A stretch of DNA of 31,162 bases from an uncultured Clostridia bacterium (GCA_937884385.1 CALGCW010000285.1:1-31162); one strand, 5' to 3'; counted from the stretch's first letter, positions 9,765 to 17,403 are shown. Notes: generated by a model from the sequence alone, not told the origin. Numbers and translations are program-made.

Positions 9765-11141
9765 TTATTTTCTGATATACATACCGCCCGGAAGCGAGCT
9801 TATAAGCCCCTTAATCTCAAGTATAGTAAGGGATGCCATAAGTGCTCCTATGCTGTATCCGCCCTTAGCGATATCATCTACGGATACCGGCTTATCGCAG
9901 GGCAATTCATTAAAAATCCTTCTCTGCTCTTCGCTGAGCGTTGCAAGAACGCCTTCGTCGATTTGAGCAGGAGGAACCTTCTTTTCAGTTATTACTTCTT
10001 TTTTCTCTTTTGTTTCGTTTCGAGTCTCACCGATCCTTTTTATCTTGGGGATCGAGTAATACTCCTCATTATTCTCTTTGTTATTTTTCAATTCCTCGTT
10101 AAGGATCTTAAGCAACGCCGCAGGCGTGGATTTGGGTCCTACCCCGTGGCAGGACGCGGAAACACCGACGTCCTCAAGAATATCCATATCGAAATCCGAG
10201 CTCATCTCTGCCTTACGAAGCTTGATCGGGTCAACCTTTCGAGAACCCGTCTCAAAATAATAATTCAGAATATCCCTTGCAGATGTGATCGCCGTCGCAC
10301 CGTTTTTTATAAGAGTGTTCGGGCCCTCGCTCATCGGCTCTTCGATGCTTCCGGGCAGAGCATATACCGTTTTGGATTGTTCCTCTGCGTATTCCGCGGT
10401 TATGAGTGCGCCGCTTCTCTCGGGAGCTTCAACGATAAGCGTTCCCTCCGAAAGCGCGCTTATTATCGCATTTCTTTCGGGAAAATTGTTTTTATACGCG
10501 GGTGTTGACGGGTGATAAGCAGTTATTACCGCACCGTGCTCGCAAATATATCTTCGAAGCTTTCTGTGTTGCTTGGGATAAACGACATCTATTCCGCATC
10601 CGAGAACCGCCACGGTCGTTCCCCTTGCTCCTATTGCGCCTGCGTGGGCAATACTGTCTATTCCGAGTGCCATTCCACTGACTATCACCACACCTGCAGA
10701 GGCAAGCTCATAGGATAGTTTATAGCAGGAACGCATTCCGTATTCGGTCATCTTGCGAGTTCCTACAACGGAAATGCACAATCTGTTATTGAGATCGGGA
10801 AGTCTGCCCATATAGTAAAGCACTATTGGCGGCTTCTTCATCGCCTTCAGCGCCTGCGGATAAGCAAGGTCGCCGTAGGTGAGCAATTCGACAGAGTTGC
10901 GCTTGCAGTAGTTAAGGATATGCATCGCCTCGGAGAGGTCCTTTTCAAGCAATACGTTTTTTTGATGCTCGCTAAGACCTTCAACGCACTCAAGCTCCTC
11001 TTTCTTACAGTTATATATCTTGAACGGGGATTCCTCAAAAGCATCGAGAAGCTTTTGAAACGCCGCGTTCTGATTATTCATCTTTAACGAGAGCCAGAGC
11101 CAATATATCTGCTCTGATTTTTTGAACAAGCTTATAGCCAT
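9765..11141 (-). CDS. dprA: DNA processing protein DprA (Smf)
   Basis: Binds incoming single-stranded DNA during transformation and loads RecA. An N-terminal helical region is followed by the extended Rossmann fold with VVGTRKMTEYG, SGMALGIDSIAH and the GGTxVxVLGCGID-type strand (GTTVAVLGCGID). A charged low-complexity linker of about 80 residues rich in Glu, Lys and Asn then leads into a C-terminal winged-helix (DML1-like) domain ending near residue 458. The linker makes the protein longer than the usual 280-370 residues. ATG 11141 follows a GAGGTG site. Together with comEC (17404-19689) it suggests DNA-uptake machinery, but DprA is also widely kept in non-transforming species. Confidence 0.95.
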   Translation of the reverse strand: MAISLFKKSEQIYWLWLSLKMNNQNAAFQKLLDAFEESPFKIYNCKKEELECVEGLSEHQKNVLLEKDLSEAMHILNYCKRNSVELLTYGDLAYPQALKAMKKPPIVLYYMGRLPDLNNRLCISVVGTRKMTEYGMRSCYKLSYELASAGVVIVSGMALGIDSIAHAGAIGARGTTVAVLGCGIDVVYPKQHRKLRRYICEHGAVITAYHPSTPAYKNNFPERNAIISALSEGTLIVEAPERSGALITAEYAEEQSKTVYALPGSIEEPMSEGPNTLIKNGATAITSARDILNYYFETGSRKVDPIKLRKAEMSSDFDMDILEDVGVSASCHGVGPKSTPAALLKILNEELKNNKENNEEYYSIPKIKRIGETRNETKEKKEVITEKKVPPAQIDEGVLATLSEEQRRIFNELPCDKPVSVDDIAKGGYSIGALMASLTILEIKGLISSLPGGMYIRK

Positions 11142-11165
11142 ACTTCACCTCGTAAGTAAATATTT

Positions 11166-11987
11166 TCAGTGTTTCAGTTTATAAAGCTCCCACATGCATA
11201 CCGATGCCGCAATGGACGCATTTAGCGATTCAGTGTTTTCCTCCATCGGTATCATAAGGCATCCGTCACAAGCCTCTATCGCACCGTCAGAAAGTCCGTG
11301 ACCCTCGTTGCCGATAAGGATCGCATCACCTTGTAAAAGCTCGAGAGAGCCAAGCCTGCTCGCATCTCGGTGGAGCGCCGCGGCAAATACGCGTGAGCCG
11401 CCTTTTCTTATAGCTGCTACCGCGTCTTGCACAGAGCTTACGATGACAACTCTCTGCGTAAAGAGTGCCCCCATCGTACCTCTTACCGTTTTGGGATTGT
11501 AGAGATCGGCGCAGTCCGAGCTTATCACAAGGATATCTATTCCAAATGCTCTTGCGCTTCTCAAAACAGTACCCATATTACCGGCATCTCTTATGCTTTC
11601 AAGAAGCACGGCACTTTCAAGCTCTCCCTTCGCCTCAAGAACGGAATTGTCCGCGTCAAATACGATATTGGGCAAGCTGCCGCAGACCGTTACGATACCC
11701 TCAGGCGAAGCCTCGTCCGTAAGCTTTGAAAACGCGTCGTCGCTCACTATATATCTTTTTGCTTTGATACTTGTTTCGTCCACTGCAAAAGCAAACCTGT
11801 CCGCCGCAGATTCCGCAACAAAAACATATTCTATCGGTGCGCCGAATTTTGCCGCTTCCAAAAAAAGCTTGATCCCGTCAAACTTGAAAAGCGACTCCTG
11901 CTTGCGATATTTTTTATCCTTCAGCTTTGCCATTCTGACAAGCAACGGATTGCTTTTTGAAGTGATGCTTTGCCATTCAAAAGACAT
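11166..11987 (-). CDS. TrmH/SpoU-family rRNA 2'-O-methyltransferase (RlmP/YsgA-like)
   Basis: SPOUT methyltransferase that uses SAM to methylate a ribose 2'-OH. The N-terminal substrate-binding domain (about 1-95) is followed by the trefoil-knot domain with all three motifs: motif 1 IRDAGNMGTVLRSARAFG, motif 2 LIGNEGHGLS and motif 3 IPMEENTESLNASIAAS. Its position just after infC-rpmI-rplT matches many Firmicutes. The B. subtilis protein of this type, YsgA/RlmP, modifies the 23S A-loop, so that is the best guess at the target. RlmB-type paralogs cannot be excluded. ATG 11987 follows a GGGGAGGGGAG site. It heads the dprA-topA operon. Confidence 0.88.
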   Translation of the reverse strand: MSFEWQSITSKSNPLLVRMAKLKDKKYRKQESLFKFDGIKLFLEAAKFGAPIEYVFVAESAADRFAFAVDETSIKAKRYIVSDDAFSKLTDEASPEGIVTVCGSLPNIVFDADNSVLEAKGELESAVLLESIRDAGNMGTVLRSARAFGIDILVISSDCADLYNPKTVRGTMGALFTQRVVIVSSVQDAVAAIRKGGSRVFAAALHRDASRLGSLELLQGDAILIGNEGHGLSDGAIEACDGCLMIPMEENTESLNASIAASVCMWELYKLKH

Positions 11988-12082
11988 ATATCTCCCCTCC
12001 CCTTCGCGGTCTCAGGATGATTATGAGAATTGAAAAATCAACGAAAAATCTATAACTTTTCAACGCTCATAAAATCACCTAA

Positions 12083-12122
12083 CGGTACAGCTTTGGGGAA
12101 TTTTCGCTCCAAAACTGTACCG
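12083..12122. other. Long imperfect hairpin between rplT and the rRNA methyltransferase
   Basis: Arms CGGTACAG (12083-12090) and CTGTACCG (12115-12122) are perfect complements. After one mismatch they continue with TTTGG (12092-12096) against CCAAA (12109-12113). No T-tract follows on either strand, so it does not look like a terminator. On the minus strand it is followed by an AGGTGA site and a 6-codon ORF (ATG at about 12070). It may be a processing site, a leader structure for the downstream operon or a small RNA; function unknown. Confidence 0.5.
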
Positions 12123-12144
12123 AAACTTTTATAAATATATATGA

Positions 12145-12170
12145 CAAAAACCCGGCAAACCGGGTTTTTG
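12145..12170 (-). terminator. Terminator of infC-rpmI-rplT
   Basis: Perfect 11-bp stem CAAAAACCCGG / CCGGGTTTTTG with a CAAA loop, 8 bp after the rplT stop. The A/T-rich base of the stem supplies the U-run on the minus transcript, and the shape is symmetrical. Confidence 0.85.
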
Positions 12171-12178
12171 ATCTCTGA

Positions 12179-12532
12179 TTAAAGAGCAGCCTTAGCCTGC
12201 TCAACGAGTGCTGCGAAAGCAGCTTTATCGTTAACTGCAAGCTCAGCGAGCATCTTTCTGTTAAGGTCAATACCAGCTTTTTTAAGGCCGTGCATAAATG
12301 TAGAGTAGTTCATGCCGTTTACCTTTGCCTGAGCATTGATTCTTGCGATCCAAAGAGAACGGAAATCTCTCTTCTTGAGCTTTCTGCCTGCAAATGCATA
12401 GTTACCGCTCTTCATTACAGCTTGCTTAGCCATCTTGAAGTGCTTGGACTTTGCACCCCAGTAGCCCTTTGCAGCCTTAAGTACTTTATTTCTTCTCTTA
12501 CGAGTCATCATAGCGCCTTTAATTCTTGCCAT
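12179..12532 (-). CDS. rplT: 50S ribosomal protein L20
   Basis: Primary rRNA-binding protein of the large subunit and the known translational or transcriptional autoregulator of this operon in bacteria. It starts MARIKGAMMTRKRRNK, with the basic N-terminal extension (about 1-55) and the globular C-terminal half that binds 23S helices 40-41 and the mRNA mimic. Length 117 is standard. It lies 32 bp after rpmI with its own AGGAGG site, and a strong terminator follows. Confidence 0.99.
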   Translation of the reverse strand: MARIKGAMMTRKRRNKVLKAAKGYWGAKSKHFKMAKQAVMKSGNYAFAGRKLKKRDFRSLWIARINAQAKVNGMNYSTFMHGLKKAGIDLNRKMLAELAVNDKAAFAALVEQAKAAL

Positions 12533-12564
12533 TTTTCTATCCTCCTGTGTTAAGTCTCTTTAGA

Positions 12565-12759
12565 TTATTTCTGAATAAGTGCTCTGTAGTTTGCAGCCAT
12601 TGCATCGCTGAGGTATGCATTCTCACGACCCTGTCTGAGTGCCTTACCTGTCTTCTTACCTGTCTTATGACGGCGGAAGCAGTGGTTGAGCTTAACTTTA
12701 CCTGTACCGGTTACAGAAAATCTTTTTGCGGAAGCCTTATGTGTCTTGATCTTTCCCAT
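12565..12759 (-). CDS. rpmI: 50S ribosomal protein L35
   Basis: Small basic large-subunit protein of 64 residues starting MGKIKTHKASAKRF, the family signature. The open frame extends 24 codons further upstream, but the ATG at 12759 is the one preceded by an AAAGGAG site and gives the family length. It is the middle gene of infC-rpmI-rplT. Confidence 0.99.
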   Translation of the reverse strand: MGKIKTHKASAKRFSVTGTGKVKLNHCFRRHKTGKKTGKALRQGRENAYLSDAMAANYRALIQK

Positions 12760-12842
12760 TGTTTTATCTCCTTTAATACTTATCTCGGTTTCCCGAAACA
12801 TATTTTTATTATTCAGGTCGGAAGGACCCATTGTGTACTGTT

Positions 12843-13361
12843 TTACTTTTTGACGGGTGAAATCACCATACTGAGAATTCTGCCGTCGAGAGCCGGTTTC
12901 TTATCAACCGTTCCAAGCTCCTCACACGCAACGCGGAATTTCTCCATGATCTCTGCGCCAAGATCCTGATGCGCCATTTCTCTTCCCTTAAAGCGAAGAA
13001 CAACGCGAACCTTGTTGCCGCCCGACAAAAACTTGTGGGCGTGCTTAAGCTTTGTTTCAAAATCGTGAGCTTCGATCCTGCAGGAGAGCTGAATTTCTTT
13101 AAGCTCAACCGTCTGCTGCTTTTTCTTAGCCTCTTTTTCTCTCTTCTCACGTTCAAAACGGAATTTTCCAAAATTCATGATCTTGCAAACGGGGGGATTT
13201 GAATTTCCTGCCATCATAACGAGGTCAAGACCGTCGTTGTATGCCATTCTGAGCGCCTGATCCGTGCTCATAATTCCAAGCTGTTCTCCGTCTGCGCCGA
13301 TAACTCTGATCTCCTTTGCGTCGATCTGCTCATTTATCAGCATTTCTTTTGCGTTAGCGAT
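12843..13361 (-). CDS. infC: Translation initiation factor IF-3 (AUC start codon)
   Basis: Binds the 30S subunit, prevents premature 50S joining and proofreads initiation codons. The N-domain opens with MLINEQIDAKEIRVI, the lysine-rich linker KREKEAKKKQQ is near 83-93, and the C-domain ends ILSMVISPVKK. No ATG, GTG or TTG sits at a sensible distance from the very strong GGAGGTG site (GGAGG at 13371-13375). The codon 9 nt after GGAGG is ATC (13359-13361), giving a 172-residue protein beginning (M)ANAKEMLINEQI, as in other IF3s. The first ATG in frame is 18 nt further on and has no ribosome site. A non-AUG start is the known basis of IF3 autoregulation (AUU in E. coli). The rare ATC is inferred, not proven. 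Confidence 0.96.
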   Translation of the reverse strand: MANAKEMLINEQIDAKEIRVIGADGEQLGIMSTDQALRMAYNDGLDLVMMAGNSNPPVCKIMNFGKFRFEREKREKEAKKKQQTVELKEIQLSCRIEAHDFETKLKHAHKFLSGGNKVRVVLRFKGREMAHQDLGAEIMEKFRVACEELGTVDKKPALDGRILSMVISPVKK

Positions 13362-13370
13362 GGGTAAACA

Positions 13371-13375
13371 CCTCC
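13371..13375 (-). promoter_or_regulatory. Ribosome binding site that fixes the infC AUC start
   Basis: GGAGG (part of GGAGGTG) lies 9 nt before an ATC codon and 27 nt before the first ATG in frame, and itself lies inside the longer open frame. This spacing supports ATC as the initiation codon. Confidence 0.8.
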
Positions 13376-13376
13376 A

Positions 13377-13511
13377 AAAAATAAAAGTCGTACGCAGAAA
13401 TCTCCCGTACGACACACATAGCCCAAATTTGGCTTAACATATCAAAAATATCAACACAAGCGCACTAAAGTGGCAGGGTGAGAACGGGGTGTTCTGCTTC
13501 ATTACTGATGT
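13377..13511 (-). promoter_or_regulatory. infC-rpmI-rplT leader with intrinsic attenuator (probable L20 leader)
   Basis: About 130 nt of untranslated leader lies between the promoter and the infC ribosome site. It ends in an 8-bp perfect stem, GTCGTACG (13387-13394) with CGTACGAC (13406-13413), followed on the minus strand by a U-rich run, a classic intrinsic terminator placed immediately before the ribosome site. Upstream there are further complementary segments (AGCC / GGCT around 13420-13434). Firmicutes L20 leaders are known to attenuate this operon when L20 is in excess. Position and architecture fit that class, but I have not aligned it to the family model. Confidence 0.7.
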
Positions 13512-13540
13512 ATTTTACCACAATTGTGCGCTTTTGTCAA
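13512..13540 (-). promoter_or_regulatory. Sigma-A promoter of infC-rpmI-rplT
   Basis: TTGACA (-35, 13535-13540), 17-bp spacer and TAAAAT (-10, 13512-13517). Expected start is near 13505. Confidence 0.85.
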
Positions 13541-13570
13541 TAGTTTTTTCAAAATTATTTTGGGTGTTTT

Positions 13571-14044
13571 TTATTTATTTCTCGGATAAATAATTGCCTG
13601 TCCGCTTGCAAAGAAATAATACAAAACGTTATTATCGGTATCAAGCACAGCAAGACGGATCCTCTCGTTTTCTCCGTCATTAAAATACTCGTAATAATAA
13701 AGTCCGCCATCTACCGTGGGGAAATTTATCACCCTTTTGCCGCTTTGATAGGAGCTGGCATTGCAGATCTCCATAGCTTCGGCAGGAGCAGATCCGTTTT
13801 TCCACTGATCGCTCAGCTGATCCTCAAATCCGTCTGGCACGGAAAAAGCGTGATAGCAAAGAGTGCCGTCGTACCCGTGGTCGCGATGGTTTTCCAAAAG
13901 AGAGACATTTTCAAGGCTGATGTCAAGTGCCCTTTCAACGCAGCGCTCTTCCGAATGTCTGTCAACCAGAAGCTCACAGTTCACAAGAGAAAAAGACAAC
14001 AAAATGATCAAAACGAGTATACCTGTTTTCTTGAGATTAAGCAT
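13571..14044 (-). CDS. Putative secreted lipoprotein, family not recognised
   Basis: About 157 residues. A Lys-containing N-terminus (MLNLKKTG) and a hydrophobic segment ILVLIILLSFSLVNC end in a cysteine, resembling a lipoprotein signal, though Asn at -1 is unusual for a lipobox. The mature part is acidic and Tyr-rich, with a C-terminal beta-like stretch (DGGLYYYEYF, NVLYYFFASGQAIIY). No catalytic motif is seen. An ATG at 14059 extends the frame, but the GGGGGGTG site lies 6 nt before ATG 14044. The transcript from the promoter at 14075-14103 would begin near 14068, so I use 14044. It is a single gene, divergent from pcrA. Anchoring by SPII is an inference. Confidence 0.75.
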   Translation of the reverse strand: MLNLKKTGILVLIILLSFSLVNCELLVDRHSEERCVERALDISLENVSLLENHRDHGYDGTLCYHAFSVPDGFEDQLSDQWKNGSAPAEAMEICNASSYQSGKRVINFPTVDGGLYYYEYFNDGENERIRLAVLDTDNNVLYYFFASGQAIIYPRNK

Positions 14045-14074
14045 ATCTGCACCCCCCACTGAATTGATATTTTA

Positions 14075-14103
14075 ATTATAGTTTATTCCAAGAAAAATGT
14101 CAA
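14075..14103 (-). promoter_or_regulatory. Sigma-A promoter of the putative lipoprotein gene
   Basis: Perfect consensus on the minus strand: TTGACA (14098-14103), 17-bp spacer, TATAAT (14075-14080). Its -35 box is only 19 bp from the -35 box of the divergent pcrA promoter. Confidence 0.88.
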
Positions 14104-14122
14104 GCAATTTCGTTTAATCATC

Positions 14123-14151
14123 TTGAAAAAAAGGCGCTTTTGTGCTAAAAT
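14123..14151 (+). promoter_or_regulatory. Sigma-A promoter of the pcrA/uvrD gene
   Basis: TTGAAA (14123-14128), 17-bp spacer, TAAAAT (14146-14151). It is followed by a short leader and a GGAGA site at 14172-14176. Confidence 0.85.
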
Positions 14152-14180
14152 AATTAATATATTAATTAAATGGAGAAAAT

Positions 14181-16574
14181 ATGCAATTACACGATAGATA
14201 CATAAAAGCAAAGCGCGCACTTTTTGACAAGGCGTACAGCGAGCTCAACGAAATGCAAAGAAAAGCGGTATTCACCGTAGACGGACCGCTGCTCATCCTC
14301 GCGGGTGCGGGCAGCGGCAAGACCACCGTTCTCGTCAAGCGTATCGCTTTCATAATCAAATACGGAAACGCATATGCAAGCGAATACGTTCCCTTCGACG
14401 TTAGCGAGCGAGAGGTAGCGGAGCTTGAGAAAGCCGCATCTCTTTTGACTAAAGACGAGATCATTCCCCTGCTCGACAGATTCGCGTCAAGCCCCTGCGC
14501 ACCCTGGCGAATGCTCGCCATCACCTTCACCAATAAGGCGGCGGGAGAGATAAGATCGAGAATAAACGCCCAGCTCGGTGACTCGGATATCGCCAACGAG
14601 ATATGGAGTGGCACGTTTCACTCCGTGTGCCTCAGGATACTCAGAGTCCACGGTGAGAAGATAGGATACTCGCAGGGCTTTTCCATATACGACCAGGACG
14701 ACAGCAAAAAAGCGATAGCGACCTGTATGAAGGACCTGAATATCGATGTCAAGTCCCTTCCCATCAAGAGCGTGCAAAATATGATATCGCGGTCAAAGGA
14801 TAAAATGATCACCCCCGAGGGCCTCTATGCCGAGGTCGGAAACGATTTTCGCCTTAAGCAGATAGGCAGGATATACGAGGCTTATCAGAATAAGCTCCGC
14901 GCTTCAAACGCGCTCGATTTTGACGATATCATTATGCAAACGGTCATATTGCTTCGCAAATTCCCCGAGGTGCGCGAATATTATCAAAACAGATTCCGTT
15001 TCGTTTGCGTCGACGAGTATCAGGACACCAATGAAGCGCAGTTTGCGCTCACGGCATTACTTTCCGGAGGCTACAATAATATAATGGTAGTCGGTGACGA
15101 TGATCAGAGCATCTATAAGTTCCGCGGTGCGACCATCGAGAATATACTCAACTTCGACAAGACCTTCCCCAGCGCAAAAATAATACGCCTTGAGCAAAAC
15201 TACCGTTCAACGCAAAATATCCTTGACGCCGCCAATGCAGTCATAAAGAATAATATCGGCAGAAAGGGCAAGACCCTCTGGACCGAAGCGGGAGAGGGAG
15301 AAAAGATACACCTCAAAAAGGTATTCGACCACAACGAGGAAGCGCGCTACATCGCCGACAAGATACAAAAGATGGTCAGCGAGGGCAAGCAGTTCCGCGA
15401 ATTCGCGCTCCTTTACCGCAACAACGCCCAATCAAGCACTATCGAGCGAACATTTGCCAAAAGCGGCATTCCCTACCGTATCATCGGCGGCGTTCGCTTT
15501 GCTGACAGAAAAGAGATCAAGGATATCGTTGCATATCTTCAGCTCATACAAAACCATAACGATGACGAGCGACTCGTTCGCATAATCAACGAGCCAAAGC
15601 GTAAGATAGGCGACAGGACGATCGAGGGCGTTCGCTCCATAGCGCGCGAGCAGGGCACGTCAATGTTCAAGATCATCGATAATGCGGATAAATTCGTCGC
15701 CCTCTCAAAAAGCGCGGACAAGCTGAAGGAATTTGCAGACCTTATCAATTATCTTACTTCCCTTGTGAAAACGGTTTCGCTTGAAACGCTCATCAATCAG
15801 GTAATGGACAGATCGGGATACCGTCAGATGCTCATTGCCGCAGGCGAGGTCGAGCGCGACAGGCTTGAGAACCTTGAAGAGTTTTTAACGGGCGCAATCG
15901 AATACGAAATTAATTACATCGACGACGGCTCGTACACAAGCGTGCTTGAGGGCTTTATGGAGGAGACCTCCCTCGTTGCAGACGTGGATCGTTACGACGA
16001 ATCAGCTGACGCGGTCGTGCTTATGACAGCACACAGCGCAAAGGGACTCGAATTCCCCTATGTATTTCTTCCCGGTATGGAGGAGGGACTCTTCCCCTCT
16101 ATGCAATCCATCACCGCTACCAATGCGGAGATCGAGGAGGAGCGCAGACTCGCCTACGTTGCGATCACAAGGGCAAAAAAGGAGCTTTTCATAGTTCATA
16201 CAAACCAAAGAATGCTTTACGGAAGAACGCAGTTCAATCCCGAATCACGCTTTTTAAAGGAGATACCGGAGCAGCTTATCGCAAAGGAAAAATCTCCCTA
16301 CGACAGACCGAAAAAGCCGCTTTATTCCTTCTCGGAGAGCTCGCAACCAAGGCAGGCTGACACCTTGACCATAGGCTCTATAGCAAAAAAATCCGCGCCA
16401 AGCGCCGCAAAGGAAGTGCTTGAAGCGGGCGACCGCGTATTCCACGCGACCTTTGGTGAGGGCGATATCATCAGCGTCAAGAGAATGGGCACCGATTGGC
16501 TCTACGAGGTCGTGTTCGACAAGGTCGGAACAAAAAAGCTGATGGCTTCATACGCTAAACTTAAAAAGATGTAA
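14181..16574 (+). CDS. pcrA: UvrD/PcrA-family 3'-5' DNA helicase
   Basis: Superfamily 1A helicase for repair and for removing RecA or stalled transcription complexes. Motif Q region LNEMQRKAV, Walker A AGAGSGKTT (about 42-50), motif Ia TFTNKAAGEI, Walker B VDEYQDTN, motif III GDDDQSIYKFRGA, motif IV LEQNYRST, motif V TAHSAKGLEF and motif VI AYVAITRAK are all present. The C-terminal tail (about 745-797) matches the PcrA Tudor-like RNA polymerase-binding module (GDRVFHATFGEG). About 50 extra residues lie between motif I and Ia (roughly 62-112) compared with Bacillus PcrA. It is a single transcription unit with its own promoter and terminator. PcrA and UvrD cannot be cleanly separated; the tail and taxon favour PcrA. 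Confidence 0.95.
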   Translation: MQLHDRYIKAKRALFDKAYSELNEMQRKAVFTVDGPLLILAGAGSGKTTVLVKRIAFIIKYGNAYASEYVPFDVSEREVAELEKAASLLTKDEIIPLLDRFASSPCAPWRMLAITFTNKAAGEIRSRINAQLGDSDIANEIWSGTFHSVCLRILRVHGEKIGYSQGFSIYDQDDSKKAIATCMKDLNIDVKSLPIKSVQNMISRSKDKMITPEGLYAEVGNDFRLKQIGRIYEAYQNKLRASNALDFDDIIMQTVILLRKFPEVREYYQNRFRFVCVDEYQDTNEAQFALTALLSGGYNNIMVVGDDDQSIYKFRGATIENILNFDKTFPSAKIIRLEQNYRSTQNILDAANAVIKNNIGRKGKTLWTEAGEGEKIHLKKVFDHNEEARYIADKIQKMVSEGKQFREFALLYRNNAQSSTIERTFAKSGIPYRIIGGVRFADRKEIKDIVAYLQLIQNHNDDERLVRIINEPKRKIGDRTIEGVRSIAREQGTSMFKIIDNADKFVALSKSADKLKEFADLINYLTSLVKTVSLETLINQVMDRSGYRQMLIAAGEVERDRLENLEEFLTGAIEYEINYIDDGSYTSVLEGFMEETSLVADVDRYDESADAVVLMTAHSAKGLEFPYVFLPGMEEGLFPSMQSITATNAEIEEERRLAYVAITRAKKELFIVHTNQRMLYGRTQFNPESRFLKEIPEQLIAKEKSPYDRPKKPLYSFSESSQPRQADTLTIGSIAKKSAPSAAKEVLEAGDRVFHATFGEGDIISVKRMGTDWLYEVVFDKVGTKKLMASYAKLKKM

Positions 16575-16587
16575 AATCACATAACAA

Positions 16588-16613
16588 AAATCCGCCGCAG
16601 ATGCGGCGGATTT
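16588..16613. terminator. Bidirectional terminator between pcrA and the convergent membrane gene
   Basis: 12-bp perfect stem AAATCCGCCGCA / TGCGGCGGATTT with a 2-nt loop (a slightly larger loop in practice), A-rich on the left and T-rich on the right. It lies 13 bp after the pcrA stop and 10 bp from the stop of the convergent gene. Confidence 0.85.
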
Positions 16614-16623
16614 CCTATATTTA

Positions 16624-17322
16624 TCACATATCGAAGCTATCGATCTTTCTTGTCACGTAATTAAGCATTCTCTTTTGAATGTACGTAGCATTCTCGTCAA
16701 GGAAAGCCACTGCCTCGGCAACGCTTCCCATACCCGAAAGTCTGTACATATTGAGCGCTCTGGCAAGCTGCTCGTCGCCGTTTCTGACAAGGCACTCCTG
16801 CATATCGGCAAAATCCGCGTCGGGAAGGTCAAAAAACATCTTCCACATCTTCTTGCTCTTGTGCATCTGAAGGTCGGATATCATCTTGTACACAACGAGC
16901 ATCTTGAACTCGCCCTCTTTACCGAATGCTCCTTCATCCTCCGATGAGAAGATATTATTCTTCCACATTGCCGCCGGTGAGCCCCATGCGTCAACAACGA
17001 ACTTATTCATTTGAGAATCAACGATCTCAAAGGTGAGGTCTTCAACTGCGATCCCCTTCTTCTTTCCGTTTGCGTTAAGGAAATAGTTAAGGGGCTTTTT
17101 CTTTGAGCCGTCCTTGCTTGCAAAAACCTTAAACGTGTCCATATACGCAAGGTAAGCGACCATTGCGGTAAGCAAAAGAAAGAGGACGGAAACGATGATA
17201 AGTATCACCTTTGAATATATACCGTGAGCGCTCATCGAAAAGATCGCCGTAAGGACCGTGAATACGAGGGAGACCACAGCTCCCACCCACAAAAGTATAT
17301 TTATTATCTTACTGTTCTTCAT
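16624..17322 (-). CDS. Hypothetical protein with two N-terminal membrane helices
   Basis: About 232 residues; not recognised. Two hydrophobic helices (about 8-31 and 36-60) are followed by a soluble, Lys- and Met-rich domain of about 165 residues that should lie in the cytoplasm, given the short N-terminus and the positive residues after helix 2 (KDGSKKK). No enzymatic motif is visible. The frame extends to 17364, but ATG 17322 has a GGAG site 7 nt upstream and lies downstream of the promoter, whereas the upper start would lie inside the promoter. It is monocistronic and convergent with pcrA. Confidence 0.8.
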   Translation of the reverse strand: MKNSKIINILLWVGAVVSLVFTVLTAIFSMSAHGIYSKVILIIVSVLFLLLTAMVAYLAYMDTFKVFASKDGSKKKPLNYFLNANGKKKGIAVEDLTFEIVDSQMNKFVVDAWGSPAAMWKNNIFSSEDEGAFGKEGEFKMLVVYKMISDLQMHKSKKMWKMFFDLPDADFADMQECLVRNGDEQLARALNMYRLSGMGSVAEAVAFLDENATYIQKRMLNYVTRKIDSFDM

Positions 17323-17354
17323 AGCTATACTCCATATGATGTTATTATATATAC

Positions 17355-17383
17355 ATTTTAACACAAGACTTTGGTTTTTTCAA
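17355..17383 (-). promoter_or_regulatory. Sigma-A promoter of the two-helix membrane gene
   Basis: TTGAAA (17378-17383), 17-bp spacer, TAAAAT (17355-17360) on the minus strand. This places transcription start near 17348 and decides the downstream start codon. Confidence 0.8.
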
Positions 17384-17403
17384 TAGTTAATTTTTATTTT
17401 TTG

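Noticed and set aside
9963..10508. Plus-strand frame of 181 codons opposite dprA
   Set aside because: It overlaps the conserved Rossmann and linker coding sequence of dprA and has no features of its own.
12000..12060. Promoter for the rRNA methyltransferase-dprA-topA operon
   Set aside because: CATAAT (12020-12025) resembles a -10 box, but no acceptable -35 lies 16-18 bp upstream, so I do not call it.
13362..13415. ATG-initiated upstream extension of infC (18 extra residues)
   Set aside because: It would start inside the attenuator hairpin and read through the ribosome binding site; the extra residues do not match any IF3.
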